In this document: positions 10,352-21,258 of the stretch, one piece after another
How positions within the stretch are numbered: the stretch's first letter is position 1
Layout: the number at the start of each line of letters is the position of its first letter
Translations under genes and position numbers: made by a program
NCBI GenBank assembly: GCA_018136815.1
Contig: CM030939.1
Span: 310,001 to 374,000, forward strand
From: Isochrysis galbana
Lineage: Eukaryota > Haptophyta > Isochrysidales > Isochrysidaceae
Reading direction: 5' to 3'
DNA length: 64,000 nt
The notes under the pieces: model-generated
What the model saw: only the letters and a program-made list of their open reading frames with translations
Told to the model about the DNA's origin: nothing
Database searches by the model: none

Positions 10352-11250
10352 AAATGATCAAAGTATGATCATCGTCGGCTTGAGGCCTCCTCCCTTCGTT
10401 TGAGACATCCTTGGCTCGGTGAGAAAGCGGTGGTGCACATGGTTGCCAGTCTGTGACGAAGGGATCGGGCGCGCGGAGAGAGAGGGGCATGCCGCTCCCA
10501 AAAGAACGCGGTGCGGGTCGTTGCTCGGCCGGCGGGGAAAGTTTCCTCAGGTTGCATGCGCTACTCCCCCCGCGACGACACTCGACACAGCAACCCGTGA
10601 CAGAGTGCTACAACCACCGCCGTGTGAGCAATCATGTGAGCGGTGTACGAGAGGGTCTGGGCGCCCGCTGACCACGCGCCCCAACTCAACAAGAAGAAGA
10701 CGGTAGGTGCGCGCACGTCCAACCCGAGACAAAGCGCGGCGTAGGCGACGACTGCGCACGCCACCGATACGTCAACCCATAGAAGAGAGCTGTTTCCGAA
10801 GAGAATGCGCTGAGTGCGGAAGAGGAGCGACACGATGCCTGCTAGCGCGATCAAGACATTGCGAGCCCAAAGGCCTTGCGCGAAGATCAGCGCAGACGTC
10901 ACGATGCAGAACGCCTCGAACCACACCGGCACCATCCGTACATACTCTCACGAGTTTATATTCACAGGGCCACCCTTCGGCTAATGTTTCCAACCATCGA
11001 GAAGAAAGTCCCATCCACCCAGGCCATCAAAAGCGCAATGTCATGGTGGACGTCGCGCGGCTTCTTCAGATCCGTCTCATAAGGGAAGCGGCTAAGAGGC
11101 GGCGCGGTCCGGCAGGGGCCTCTCTCCGCGCGCCCGATCCCTTCGTCACAGACTGGCAACCATGTGCACCACCGCTTTCTCACCGAGCCAAGGATGTCTC
11201 AAACGAAGGGAGGAGGCCTCAAGCCGACGGTGATCATACTTTGATCATTT
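10352..11250. mobile_element. 131-bp inverted-repeat pair enclosing a membrane-protein ORF
   Basis: Bases 10352-10482 are repeated in reverse complement at 11120-11250 with about one mismatch. The outer ends read AAATGATCAAAGTATGATCA. No target-site duplication is visible at either edge. The interior (about 640 bp) holds one minus-strand ORF. This could be a non-autonomous DNA transposon that captured a gene fragment, or a simple inverted duplication. Confidence 0.6.
10561..10935 (-). CDS. Multi-pass membrane protein of unknown family
   Basis: This ORF of 124 residues has about four hydrophobic segments: near residues 8-22, 26-40, 50-70 and 75-115. The last includes SYTAHMIAHTAVVVALCHGL with spaced histidines. 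There is no signal for a particular family. It lies wholly inside the 131-bp inverted repeats. The hydrophobic pattern makes a real coding origin plausible, but the ORF may be a fragment of a larger gene. Confidence 0.45.
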   Translation of the reverse strand: MVPVWFEAFCIVTSALIFAQGLWARNVLIALAGIVSLLFRTQRILFGNSSLLWVDVSVACAVVAYAALCLGLDVRAPTVFFLLSWGAWSAGAQTLSYTAHMIAHTAVVVALCHGLLCRVSSRGE

Positions 11251-11668
11251 GGTCTCCCTTCCCTTCCGGGTTCTTCCCCTCCTCCGTGCTTAGGTGCGCA
11301 TTTTGGGCCCACTGACTCTTCCAAGGGTAGCAAGTTACCGTTGCTCCATCGAAGTGGCATATGACGCCTCGCAGGGCCTGGCTAAATGCGCCATTCACTG
11401 CGGACGAGCATCTGACGAGGGCCAACTCTTCCAGCTGATACAACACCTTGCTGCCTTGCAATCTGGCCCCCAGGTCCACCTCCTGCACTTCCGTGAGCTT
11501 GAGGTTCTCCAGCGCCACGAGTGCATCGACGTTGCCCAAGACTTCGGTGACGTGGGCCTCCATTCGTTTGATGGCATGACCCGCCGTGGAGAAGCTGATA
11601 ACTAACGCCCAAAGGGCAAGTCTGACGGAACTTGATATAAGTAATAATGAGTTCGATTGGAGAGGCAT
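11234..11668 (-). CDS. Leucine-rich-repeat-like ORF (fragment)
   Basis: This 144-residue minus-strand ORF contains LRR-like spacing, for example VLYQLEELALVRCSSAVNG and ALENLKLTEVQEVDLG. Its right end overlaps the start of the plus-strand LRR ORF, and its left end runs into the inverted repeat, so it is probably a truncated copy. It may be a remnant of the same gene family in opposite orientation. Confidence 0.35.
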   Translation of the reverse strand: MPLQSNSLLLISSSVRLALWALVISFSTAGHAIKRMEAHVTEVLGNVDALVALENLKLTEVQEVDLGARLQGSKVLYQLEELALVRCSSAVNGAFSQALRGVICHFDGATVTCYPWKSQWAQNAHLSTEEGKNPEGKGDQMIKV

Positions 11669-12359
11669 GTGTCAATTCATGAAATACGCACACCACCTCT
11701 CCGAGCTAAAGACACTGTCCATATCGGAAAACAATCTAGGTCGGCAAGGGCTGCAAGCATTCGCATCGAAAGTGAACGAACTCCAGAATCTGTCCCATCT
11801 CTATGTGTCAGATATTGCTTATCGTGTGTCAGATGTTGCTCATCGTGCTCACGACATCAAGGAAATTTGTGAGCGCATTAATCTCAAGAGTATTGAATTG
11901 GATCGTGTCAATGAAGACGAATTTAGGGTTCTTAATAAACACCTAGAAAAGTTAGATAGATTAATAATAAAAGTGTGTCTTACAACACATACACCCCTTT
12001 TAGCAGAGCTGTCGAATTTGAAGGAGTTGCACTTGGAACGTGCACACGCGTATCAGATTTTGAGGCTGTTGCCTAGATTGAAGGTGCCTACCCTTCGTGC
12101 GCGATCCTGTGGATTCACGGACAAACATATGGACGATCTGATCGCAATGCTCAGTGCGAATAAGACGCTCACGAAACTCGATTTGTCTCGAAACCAAGGT
12201 ATCACAGATGGTGGATTTCAAATACTCGCGAACGCTGTTGGCGACGGAAGGCTCAAGCTGGATTCTCTGGTATTGGAGTGGACTGGAATCAAACAGGAGA
12301 CGATGTCTCGTCATTCGACAAAACATCCATTCGTATGGAGTGAACGAGTATTAGGGTGA
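11586..12359 (+). CDS. Leucine-rich-repeat protein (RNI-like)
   Basis: This intronless ORF of 257 residues has repeated LRR cores: SLTELDISNNEF, LKTLSISENNLG, LSNLKELHLERAH and TLTKLDLSRNQGITDGGF. The LxxLxLxxNxL spacing with a C-terminal TDGG motif is the ribonuclease-inhibitor or cysteine-containing type. There is no signal peptide or membrane segment. The DNA is AT-richer than the host genes. The first in-frame start is inside the region shared with the minus-strand LRR ORF, so the N-terminus may be lost. The function is unknown beyond protein binding. Confidence 0.6.
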   Translation: MEKLITNAQRASLTELDISNNEFDWRGMCQFMKYAHHLSELKTLSISENNLGRQGLQAFASKVNELQNLSHLYVSDIAYRVSDVAHRAHDIKEICERINLKSIELDRVNEDEFRVLNKHLEKLDRLIIKVCLTTHTPLLAELSNLKELHLERAHAYQILRLLPRLKVPTLRARSCGFTDKHMDDLIAMLSANKTLTKLDLSRNQGITDGGFQILANAVGDGRLKLDSLVLEWTGIKQETMSRHSTKHPFVWSERVLG

Positions 12360-12808
12360 TGCTCGTAGCGGGCCATCATGAGGGGGAAGGGGGGGGATGG
12401 CTCACGAGGGTCGGGTCGTCTTTCCGTCGGCGGGCTCTTCGCCGCTCCGTCGACTCTCCGCCCCTCCGCCCCTCCGCCCCTCCGCCTCGTAGCGTGTATG
12501 TCCGTGTGTTTTGGTGCCTCCCCTGACGTGCCGAGGCGTACCCCTTGATACTCGGAGCGCTCTCCATGCGCCGTCACACCCAAGCGCTGACGCTACACCC
12601 CACCGTCTCTGACGCCCGACGTGACAAACCCCGCGCACACACACACACACACGCCTAGCCACTTGACGTGGTCGGCTGACTCCGGCCGGTGTGCCTTCAC
12701 CCGACCCAGGCGGGACGCCGCACGCACGCCGCCGGCGGCAGGGCGAGGTGGAGTTGGCTAGCGAGGTTGCTGCCGTCTCGGCCAAGCGGGAGGCCTCCTC
12801 AGGTTGCC
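12360..12808. other. GC-rich spacer
   Basis: CTCCGCCCCTCCG repeats at about 12450-12490 and a short CA run at 12637-12650 are visible. I see no gene. Confidence 0.5.
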
Positions 12809-13802
12809 GCGTTGGTAGCCCGGTCACTCACTCATTTTAACCACTATTTCCCACCTCCCCTGGGTGTCCAAGGATTCCTTAGGGTCCCCCCCTACCTGCC
12901 CCGCCAACTCCCTCCCCACTCCGAACGACCCCCTCCCGCCCCACGAAGGGCAATGGCGTCGGTGAGGGACTCCCCTCCCTTCCCCCGCGCGTGGCGGGCT
13001 ATTTTGGGAGATTGAGGCAGGCGCTCACGGGAGGGAATCAGAGTGGTGAATGTAGGGCGCATCACTAAAAGAAACGCGGAGCTTCCGCGACGTCCGATCG
13101 CCCGCGATCGGCAGAAGAGGGGATGGAGATGGTGGCCATGCAGAGCCCAGAGCTCTCGCGAGCAGGGTGGGGGGTCAAGGGTAGGTCGCACGCTGGTTCT
13201 TGAGGGTCGCACACACTCGTACTAACCCATCCTGGCCCCTCGCACCGCAGGAATGCCTCGATTCGATCCGGCCCGACGCCCAGGGCCACGGCCCCTATTG
13301 ACGTCGACAAGCGCTCGATTGGACGCCTGGAGGTGCAGCTCTTCAAGTGGCCGTGCGGCGCGACGGGCCGGTCGCGACCCGGCTGTTCCGGGCCTGCCTG
13401 TAACCCCAAAAGCCTCCTGGCCCGGCCCCACGCGTTCGCGCCCAATGTTGATCCGAAATCTTGAGAGCTGGTGTGTGTCGTGTTCACGTCTCACCTCCGC
13501 CTTCACCGCAAAGGTGTGCGCCGAGGCCGCTAGGTACATGAATTTGGCTCCTGGGGCGGAACCATTTCATGTGATGAGTGTTGACTTGCCCTATGCAAGC
13601 TGAGGGGTAAGGAAGTGCCAGCGGCAAGCGCAGTCGCGTTCGAAGGTTGGGCACTCGGGCCCGTTCGGCCCGTAGCCCTGGTCTTGTTTTCGGTGTTGCA
13701 CAGGGCCAACTTCGACGCGATGTGCGCGGGCGGCGGCGGCGATTGGCGTAGCTATTGGGGTGGCATCTTTCCAATTGATGCCTTTTGTGTCATTCTATCT
13801 TA

Positions 13803-15026
13803 GTGGATGACCGAGAAAGCGCCGGCAGCGCGCCCGGTAGCGGTCGAAAGTTGGACACTCGGCCCGTTCGGCCGGGTGACGTTCGCGTAGTCGTCAGCGC
13901 CTCACACGGCCGACTATTTCGCGATGCGCGCGGGCGGCGGCGGCGATTGGCGTGGCTGCTCGGGCGGCATATTCGGATATGGTGCCTGGTAGGGCATTCT
14001 ATCGTAGTGGATGACCGAGGAAGCGCCGGCAGCGCGCCCGGTAGCGGTCGAAAGTTGGACACTCGGCCCGTTCGGCCGGGTGACGTTGGCGTAGTCGTCG
14101 GCGCCACGCACGGCCGACTATTTCGCGATGCGCGCGGGCGGCGGCGGCAATTGGCGTGGCTGCTCGGGCGGCATATTCGGATATGGTGCCTGGTAGGGCA
14201 TTCTATCGTAGTGGATGACCGAGGAAGCGCCGGCAGCGCGCCCGGTAGCGGTCGAAAGTTGGACACTCGGCCCGTTGGGCCAGGTGACGTTGGCGTAGTC
14301 GTCGGCGCCACGCACGGCCGACTACTTCGCGATGCGCGCGGGCGGCGGCGGCGATTGGCGTGGCTGCTCGGGCGGCATATTCGGATATGGTGCCTGGTAG
14401 GGCATTCTATCGTAGTGGATGACCGAGGAAGCGCCGGCAGCGCGCCCGGTAGCGGTCGAAAGTTGGACACTCGGCCCGTTCGGCCGGGTGACGTTCGCGT
14501 AGTCGTCGGCGCCACGCACGGCCGACTATTTCGCGATGCGCGCGGGCGGCGGCGGCGATTGGCGTGGCTGCTCGGGCGGCATATTCGGATATGGTGCCTG
14601 GTAGGGCATTCTATCGTAGTGGATGACCGAGAAAGCGCCGGCAGCGCGCCCGGTAGCGGTCGAAAGTTGGACACTCGGCCCGTTCGGCCAGGTGACGTTC
14701 GCGTAGTCGTCGGCGCCACGCACGGCCGACTACTTCGCGATGCGCGCGGGCGGCGGCGGCGATTGGCGTGGCTGCTCGGGCGGCATATTCGGATATGGTG
14801 CCTGGTAGGGCATTCTATCGTGGTGGATGACCGAGAAAGCGCCGGCAGCGCGCCCGGTAGCGGTCGAAAGTTGGACACTCGGCCCGTTCGGCCGGGTGAC
14901 GTTCGCGTAGTCGTCGGCGCCACGCACGGCCGACTATTTCGCGATGCGCGCGGGCGGCGGCGGCGATTGGCGTGGCTGCTCGGGCGGCATATTCGGATAT
15001 GGTGCCTGGTAGGGCATTCTATCGTA
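13803..15026. repeat. 204-bp minisatellite, six full units plus diverged ends
   Basis: Units start with GTGGATGACCGAG at 13803, 14007, 14211, 14415, 14619, 14823 and 15027, giving an exact 204-base period. Diverged copies extend to about 13640 on the left and 15230 on the right. Because 204 is divisible by three, several frames stay open through the array, which produces long ORFs on both strands. These are most likely artefacts of the period. Confidence 0.95.
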
Positions 15027-15379
15027 GTGGATGACCGAGGAAGCGCCGGCAGCGCGCTCGGTAGAGGTGGGAAGTTGGGTGTTCGAACGCATCTTGGTAC
15101 GTTACCGTTTAGGCGTTTTTTCGCCAATGCCGATATTCGACAAGATGTGCGAGGCTGGAGAGGGCAATTGGCTCGGCCACTAGAGCAGCATATCTTGATT
15201 TAACGTTTTCTGCTGTCCTAGTTGAAATGGATGAAAGAAAAGACCATGCCGTCCGCCCGGTCGCGGTGCCAAATTAGCCGCTCTAGCCCTCGGTGACTAG
15301 TGGTTCACGTAAGCGTCTTGAGTTTTGTGATACTTTCGTACACATTGAAGCGCAAAATTATGAGTTTGACTTATGGTCC

Positions 15380-15678
15380 AGTGTGCAAAGAACCACCCCT
15401 TGTAGACCCAGTGAGTTGGCGTCAAAATTTTCCTCGTCATTCCATGTTTGTGCCTCGCATGAAGGGCCTCACTAAAAATATACCGGAGGGGGGCCCGACT
15501 GTATTTCGCGCACCGTCTTCGAAGGCCTGAAATTCGGCATTCTTCGAAAAGTTCGCCGGGGAACCCCCAATTTTTTTTGCTGATCCATCCTACCGGAACC
15601 TATAGGGAGCTTATTTAGCCCTTCATTTACCCATAATTGCTGGTGCCCTCCGCACCCCCATAGTGAGTGACCGGGCTA
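15380..15678 (+). repeat. Conserved right end of the minisatellite transposon family
   Basis: This is a block from ATACCGGAGGGGGGCC through GGAACCTATAGGGAGCTTAT to AGTGAGTGACCGGGCTA. It is shared with 39890-40029 (+), 49790-50049 (+) and 55764-56030 (-). Just inside the terminus is a small hairpin with the form GGTGC-loop-GCACC. Confidence 0.85.
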
Positions 15679-15685
15679 GCGTTGG

Positions 15686-17122
15686 GGTGGGAGGCAACCC
15701 CCTCTCAGGAATGCTCCTCTTCCGCTTGGTCAGCAAGGGCGGCTGCGCGCCCTTTCCAACCGGGTACCAAATGAAGGCAAACGACCTCAATGGATCATAA
15801 GAAAGAAGGGAGGAGGTCTCAAAAAAATGTGGCCGTGAATACAACAAACAAATGGAAATGGCGGGCTTGGTGGAACAACTCTCGAAGCAAATCGATGACG
15901 GCCCGGTGCGCCCTCCGGCGGCGTGTCGGTGGTGCGCGGCGCGAGAGCGTGGCTAGGTGAGGTGTGTGTGTACGGGGTGTGACACGGCGGGCGGCAGAGA
16001 CGGTGTGGATGTGAGGGCGACTGGGTGTAGCGCCAGCGCCGCGCGGTATGAGTGCGATGAGGGCGGCGACGGCGGCGGGTCGGTTAGGTGTGGCACGGCG
16101 CATGGAGAGCGCTCCGAGGAGGGACGAGCGAGAGCAGCTCCCGGCGTCGAGGGGCGGTGGGAGGGGAGGGCCAGATACAGCCGTATTTCCCGTATCTAGA
16201 GGGTCGGTGGGCCGTATCTCCCATCTAGGCCAGTGCCGCTCGGCTCCCCGACAGCCCGACAGCTGAAACTCGTGCTACAACCTACAACCTGAGCTGCCTC
16301 CCCGTCTCCCCGTGTCCCCGTGTGCTCTCCGCTCTCCGCTCTCGTCCCTGGTGTACCGTACAGTATACAATGTACCCTCCGTCCCCATGTGCCATGCGCC
16401 ATATCCATATGCCGCTCATGCCACGACCATGATCCATGATCCATGATATCCATGACCCTACATGTGAAACACGAAACACAGTCAAACTTAAGTTTCAAAC
16501 TTAGAAATAAAACAGCAAATAAAGCATTATGTTTTTATTTGCCGTCGAAAAAAAACAGAGAAAAAAAGTGTAGATGTGCGCGGTAGGGAACAGCGAAAAA
16601 CGTATGTTTTTGGCCTCCGAAAAAAACACTTTTCCTGTGTTGCACATGTAGGCTAACGCTAACGCCATATCATGCCTCCTCCTCCTCCGACTTATGACTT
16701 ATTCGACTTCGACTTCTTCACTTCTAGAAATATATCGTTGTGAAGGAGAGTGCGGTGGAGGAGACGTCACCCCAGCCGTGCTTCCCATCGCCGCCCCAGA
16801 TGGCCAAGGTCCCATTCCCACGGCATCATGAGTAATCAATAACGTCAAATGCCCATCGGTCCTAACTAAGTAAGCCGTTTACTTTAAAACCTTGGAAACC
16901 TTAATAGAGAGATGCGAGCTATTTGAAAGTCACGTCCCCGCCGCCCTTTCCATCGGCTTCGTCCGGCCGCGACAACAGCTCGCTCTCCTCTCTCCTTCTC
17001 TCCCTCCCCCTCTCGGCCTCCCCATCCCCCCACCCCTTCCCTCACCCTTCTTCCCCTCCCTCTCAAGCACTCTCTCGCTCTCACTCCCTCCACTCTCTCT
17101 TGTGAGGAGCCCTTTTACCGCT
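15686..17122. other. Spacer without a supported gene
   Basis: The stretch includes CCGTATTTCCC and CCGTATCTCCCATCTAGG words at 16181-16229, an AT-rich segment at 16490-16760 and a CT-rich leader (16980-17100) ahead of the coiled-coil gene. Nothing else is recognised. Confidence 0.45.
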
Positions 17123-20009
17123 ATGCACCACCCACGCTCTCAGCAGCGGATGTCTCTCAAGCCGACGCCCATATCTCTGGCCACAGAGAAGACCAAGAGC
17201 GCGCGGACACGCAGCACGCTCAGCACGACCAAGGGATTTGGAGAGGGAGCTGCTTCACCGCCGCGCGTGCCAGCAGAATACGTCGCTAACCTTCAGCAGC
17301 AGATCTTCTTCCTTGAGAGGAAGCTCGAAGCTCAGGCCGGAGGCGGCGGTGGGCTGATGGGTGAGACGATAAACAAGGGTGAAGCGGCAATCGGGTTGCG
17401 AGGACACTTCCAACAGCTCGAGGCAGAATTCGCTGCTAAGCTTCGCTCACACGAGGTGGAAGTCGAGGCGCTAACGCAAAAGTGCCATGCAGCGCAGCTC
17501 TCGGAGGCGCGCGCTAGACAGCTGGTAGCAGAGGCTGACAAACGAGTAAGGGACGCCGACCTGAAGATGAGTGAAGTGAGGCAGGAACTTACGGCGGAGG
17601 TGAGTGACTTCTTCTCAGGGTGTGGGTGCCTTACTCGCAGAACAATGATTGCCTCGCGATTGTTGAGCGTCATGGGCCATCGTAAATAGGTGGCATTAGT
17701 TGGGCACATGCAGAGTTAAGGCACATGCAAAGTTAGGAGAGCTGTGTGACAGACTCAGACCATTCTCAAGCATCCTTCGTGGGGTGTGCACACGGCTTCT
17801 TCAGCGATCGGTGCAACCCGCTGCACTACACTTCAAATCGGACATTTTCATGGAGCCAAGTCCACTTGTGTGCTCCTCTATACAGATTGTGGGGCTGCAG
17901 AAGGAGCTCGATCAAGCAAATCTTGCGCACAAAGCCACCCGAGAGGAGCTCAGAGAACTGGTGAGCTTGACTTGCCAATCGTCCTCGCATAGAACACGAT
18001 GTGATACTTTGAATGTGACCGGCATGTCATTCTTATCTTGCGATTGCAGTAGTGCCACAAATCGTTGACCTTGCTCGCCTCACCTCCTACCGCCCGGCTG
18101 TGCGTGATTGCAGTCCGCCACATGCGCTGAGCTCAAAACCTTTACAAATGGTGCTCGTTCCGAAGTGCGCCGACTCGAATCACGCCTAGCTCATGAGATG
18201 CAAGAGCAGAAGCTCTCCTTTGAACGGGAGGAGGCCATGCGAAAGGAACTTTTTGCTTTGAAGCAGGTGCAGGGAGTTCGTAATGGCGGGGTGGATTGGT
18301 AGGTGGAAGCTGGGCTTGGTGCACTAGCTAATTGAGGCTGTCCTTGGAGTGTCCGGCCTGAGCGTACCTCATGCTTTCCGGCCCCCTCCCTCAGGCACAT
18401 GAGGCCTTGCAGATCCTGTACGATAGTGGAGTGGCAAAATGGGAGCGGCGAGAATCGGAAATGCTCAAGGTACGCCATGTCTTTACAGACGTCACGATGG
18501 GACGCGTAGCTTTCAGGTTGCTGTGCCGGAGCATGTGAGGGATGCCACCAACCCAAATCCGAACAAACAACGCGACTCCCTGTTCTCTTTCTTATCGTGT
18601 GTAGGCAAAGGATGTTGCTTTGGCCGAGTCGTATGCGCGCGCCGAGAAGGCCGAACTCAGCCGCCGGGATGCAGAGGCACGAGCGGAGGTGTGCACAAGC
18701 ACTAGCTCCTCCTTGCGCCACAGACTGTCCGTTGCATAGCTCGTTTCCAACCCGTGCTCATTGCGTGTGGAGCGACGTGAGATGGTTCCAAGCAGCCAAA
18801 GGCCTGATACCACTCTCTTCTAGCAGCTACGTCTTGGGCAAATGACATCCATTGATTTTTGCTCACCCTCTTCTGCTTAGGCAATGTCTGTGCGTCTAGA
18901 CCAAGCTTTGCAATCTGAGTCCATGGCCATGTCCCGAGTGGCTGATACGGCTAAGCAGGTGCGCCTATGCGTTTTCGAGTTTACGAGCCCCTGAATGATA
19001 GTGGCAAAGGCGGGAGGGCTTAACGGGCTGGGTGCCTAAATTGAGGGGCACAACACCTGTAGGGGGCGCAGCATCTGGAGTGGGTGCAGCACCCGGACAC
19101 GTGCGCAATGGCCGCAACAGAAAAAGTGACGTCAAGACCTCATCTCGCGCTTGACGATCCCGCCACAGCTTTCTTACGCCGAGGCTGACCGTGACGCGGC
19201 GGTGAGTGCCACGGAGAAGAACAAGATGGTTTCTGTGATGTCGCGCATGATCATAAGGAAGACGAGAGAAAAGATGTATGCGGCAATTGCGGCGCAAGAG
19301 AGGGTTCAGGTCCGTGATCCAGCTTGCATCTTGGGCGCCTCATGCGCCACCCCGGTAACCCATAGACCCGACCTAACCACCGCGTAATTCAATCTCTGCA
19401 GGCTGGAGAGGATGCACTCAACGAGCGTGTTGTGCATGCCGAGGAGATAAAGAAGGCTATCGATCTGGAGCTTGCACAGGTGAGAGGCCATGTTATTTTG
19501 CTCATACTTGACTCCCATCTTGTCCTGATGTTGCCAACACCATGAGTTTGCTCCACCGATCACATGATCCGATCACGTCACAGGAACGCCAACGTAATGA
19601 GATAGTCGCGGAACATTATCGACGCCAGGACGCGGATGCAGTCGCTATGACGGCTCTAAACCGTGAGCTTGAGGCTCGGCTCGACGAGCTGACCACGCGC
19701 GAGAACGAGTTGATCGGCGAGCTCCGCGCTGCCGAGGCGCGTGAGATCGACGTGCTTGCAAAGTTGAAGACTCTGCAGTCGCGTGCTGACCTCGGCCAAT
19801 TGCTCTCACAGCTTCGTGTCGACGATCTGCGAGCACTTGCAGAGACCCAATCGGGCGTCACACGTGCAATCAATGAGACGCTTCTGCCCGCTCTGACCCA
19901 GGCGATCCCTGCGCTCGCGGCGGCCGATGAGGTTGCGGGCCCAGCCGCCGCTCCAGTGGCGGTATCTCTAAATGCTCCGAACGGTGCAGCGGTCCCTGCG
20001 TCCGCTTGA
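17123..20009 (+). CDS. Long coiled-coil protein, nine exons
   Basis: Exons are 17123-17599, 17886-17960, 18114-18266, 18395-18469, 18605-18688, 18881-18958, 19169-19309, 19402-19479 and 19584-20009. Every intron is GT-AG and phase 0. The protein is 528 residues. A basic, Ser/Thr-rich head (about residues 1-50) precedes a conserved-looking EYVANLQQQIFFLERKLEAQ motif. A nearly continuous heptad-like coiled coil rich in Glu, Ala, Arg and Leu runs to about residue 480, and the tail is Ala/Pro-rich. The head motif resembles those of flagellar or centrosomal coiled-coil proteins, but I cannot name the family. ATG 17123 is first in frame; ATG 17150 is an alternative. It has no membrane segment. Confidence 0.8.
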
Positions 20010-20585
20010 TTGCGTGAGGTTCATCTATCTCCGGAGGAGAGAGTGGAGGTGGAAGAAAGAGGGAATGATCGATTCCGGCGTGCAGGCGCGCGGCTTGACG
20101 TGAGCGATCCACGATGATGGCATGCGAGACGGAAGCAAAGCGCAAGTCGCGCGCTTTATTCATCGGCCGCCCACAGGCCTCGCGCTGCTAATGCGCAGCG
20201 CTTGCGATTGGCTGTCTTAACAGCTAGTATTTTTTCCAAAACAAATTCGCGAAATACAGCCCATAGAAGAACACGAGCGACGAGCGTGCCTACCTTAGAC
20301 CTTAGCTTATGATTATGACTTGGCGAATTTTATTCGACGCCTACGTTCGCGAGGAAACCGGCGTTGGCCATTCGTACTGGCTGAAGCACACCCCAGACGC
20401 GCACAAGGTCGCGTTCCGTCGAATATGGGACAGGCTCGGTTGGGGCACTAGACGAAAGTTTCCGGACGCGCACGCTCGGCGGCAGTAGGATTGTTTTCCG
20501 CCTATAGCTATAGAGAAGTGATACATACTAAAAATGAAATTAACCTCGCCCCGATGCCAATTCACTACAAAATACAGAATGAAAT
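20010..20585. other. Downstream spacer
   Basis: This is the 3' flank of the coiled-coil gene. The AT content rises towards 20585. I see no gene or clear repeat. Confidence 0.45.
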
Positions 20586-20790
20586 AAAAAAAAACATCTG
20601 AAGTTTCCGGGCTACACGCCTACTAATCCTAGGTTACCCTGTCACTGCCACGACACCGCCCTTACATCCCCTCTCCCCACCTCCTCCCTTTCCCCCCTTC
20701 GTTCCTTTGTCTTCGGTTTCCGGGGTCCGACTCTGGTGCGCTACCATGAGTCTGGTTCGGAGTGCGGGTTCGGGGCAGGCTTATTGGATA
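20586..20790 (-). mobile_element. Short retroposon copy (T-run family), reverse orientation
   Basis: The plus strand starts with an A-run and CATCTGAAG, followed by the pyrimidine-rich complement of the family and GTCTGGTTCGGAGTG. It matches 46402-46590 closely and is the reverse complement of 58765-58973. It has no ORF. Confidence 0.65.
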
Positions 20791-21258
20791 CAATGCCGTG
20801 CATTCGGAGTTGAAAATACAGAATGAAATAATATTAGCGATCAAAAGTTTACTTGGATTTCCCAGAAAAAATCATCTAGTCCTCTTTCGACGGAACGCGT
20901 CGCAGCTAAGGCTAAAGCTAATGGCTTGCGATCGGCGATGGTATGATTTCGCAGTGCCGTCTCAGTCGCTTTGACAGCAAAAGAAAGAAAATCCGGGAGC
21001 TAACTCATTCTCCGGAACGCTTCGTGCTCCACGCGATGGGGCTTCGATGCGACTCCTACGAGCCCACCATGGAGGCAATGCCAACCGTTCCGTGCTGCAT
21101 ACTGCGCAAAGGCTGTGGCTGCAGCTGGAGACTGCCTGCTCTACTAGCTACTACACGAGCCCTCTTTCTCACTCGCTTTTCAGCTGTGCCACCTCGATGC
21201 TGACTTCTAACACGGCACTCCAGAATACTCCAGACAAGCGTCCCATCAAGATCGCAAG

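Larger units (their letters stand above)
12816..15678. mobile_element. DNA transposon with 17-bp TIRs and 7-bp target duplication
   Basis: The left end TAGCCCGGTCACTCACT (12816-12832) is the exact reverse complement of the right end (15662-15678). The 7 bases GCGTTGG flank both sides (12809-12815 and 15679-15685) as a target-site duplication. The interior has a 204-bp minisatellite and a conserved right end of about 430 bp that recurs at three other loci in this window. No transposase is seen, so the element is non-autonomous. The TIR start and duplication length do not match a superfamily I can name with confidence (a hAT- or Mutator-like element with a shortened duplication is possible). 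Confidence 0.8.

Noticed and set aside
13803..15026. CRISPR-like array
   Set aside because: The units are 204-bp head-to-tail copies with no unique spacers, in a eukaryotic context.
13785..15203. 472-residue plus-strand ORF and 445-residue minus-strand ORF over the minisatellite
   Set aside because: Both arise because the 204-bp period is a multiple of three and the unit is GC-rich. There is no start context, domain or codon bias.
15650..15680. Helitron 3' end (hairpin followed by CTAG)
   Set aside because: The hairpin-to-CTAG distance is too long and the following base is not a constant T. The 17-bp inverted repeats and target duplication fit a cut-and-paste element better.
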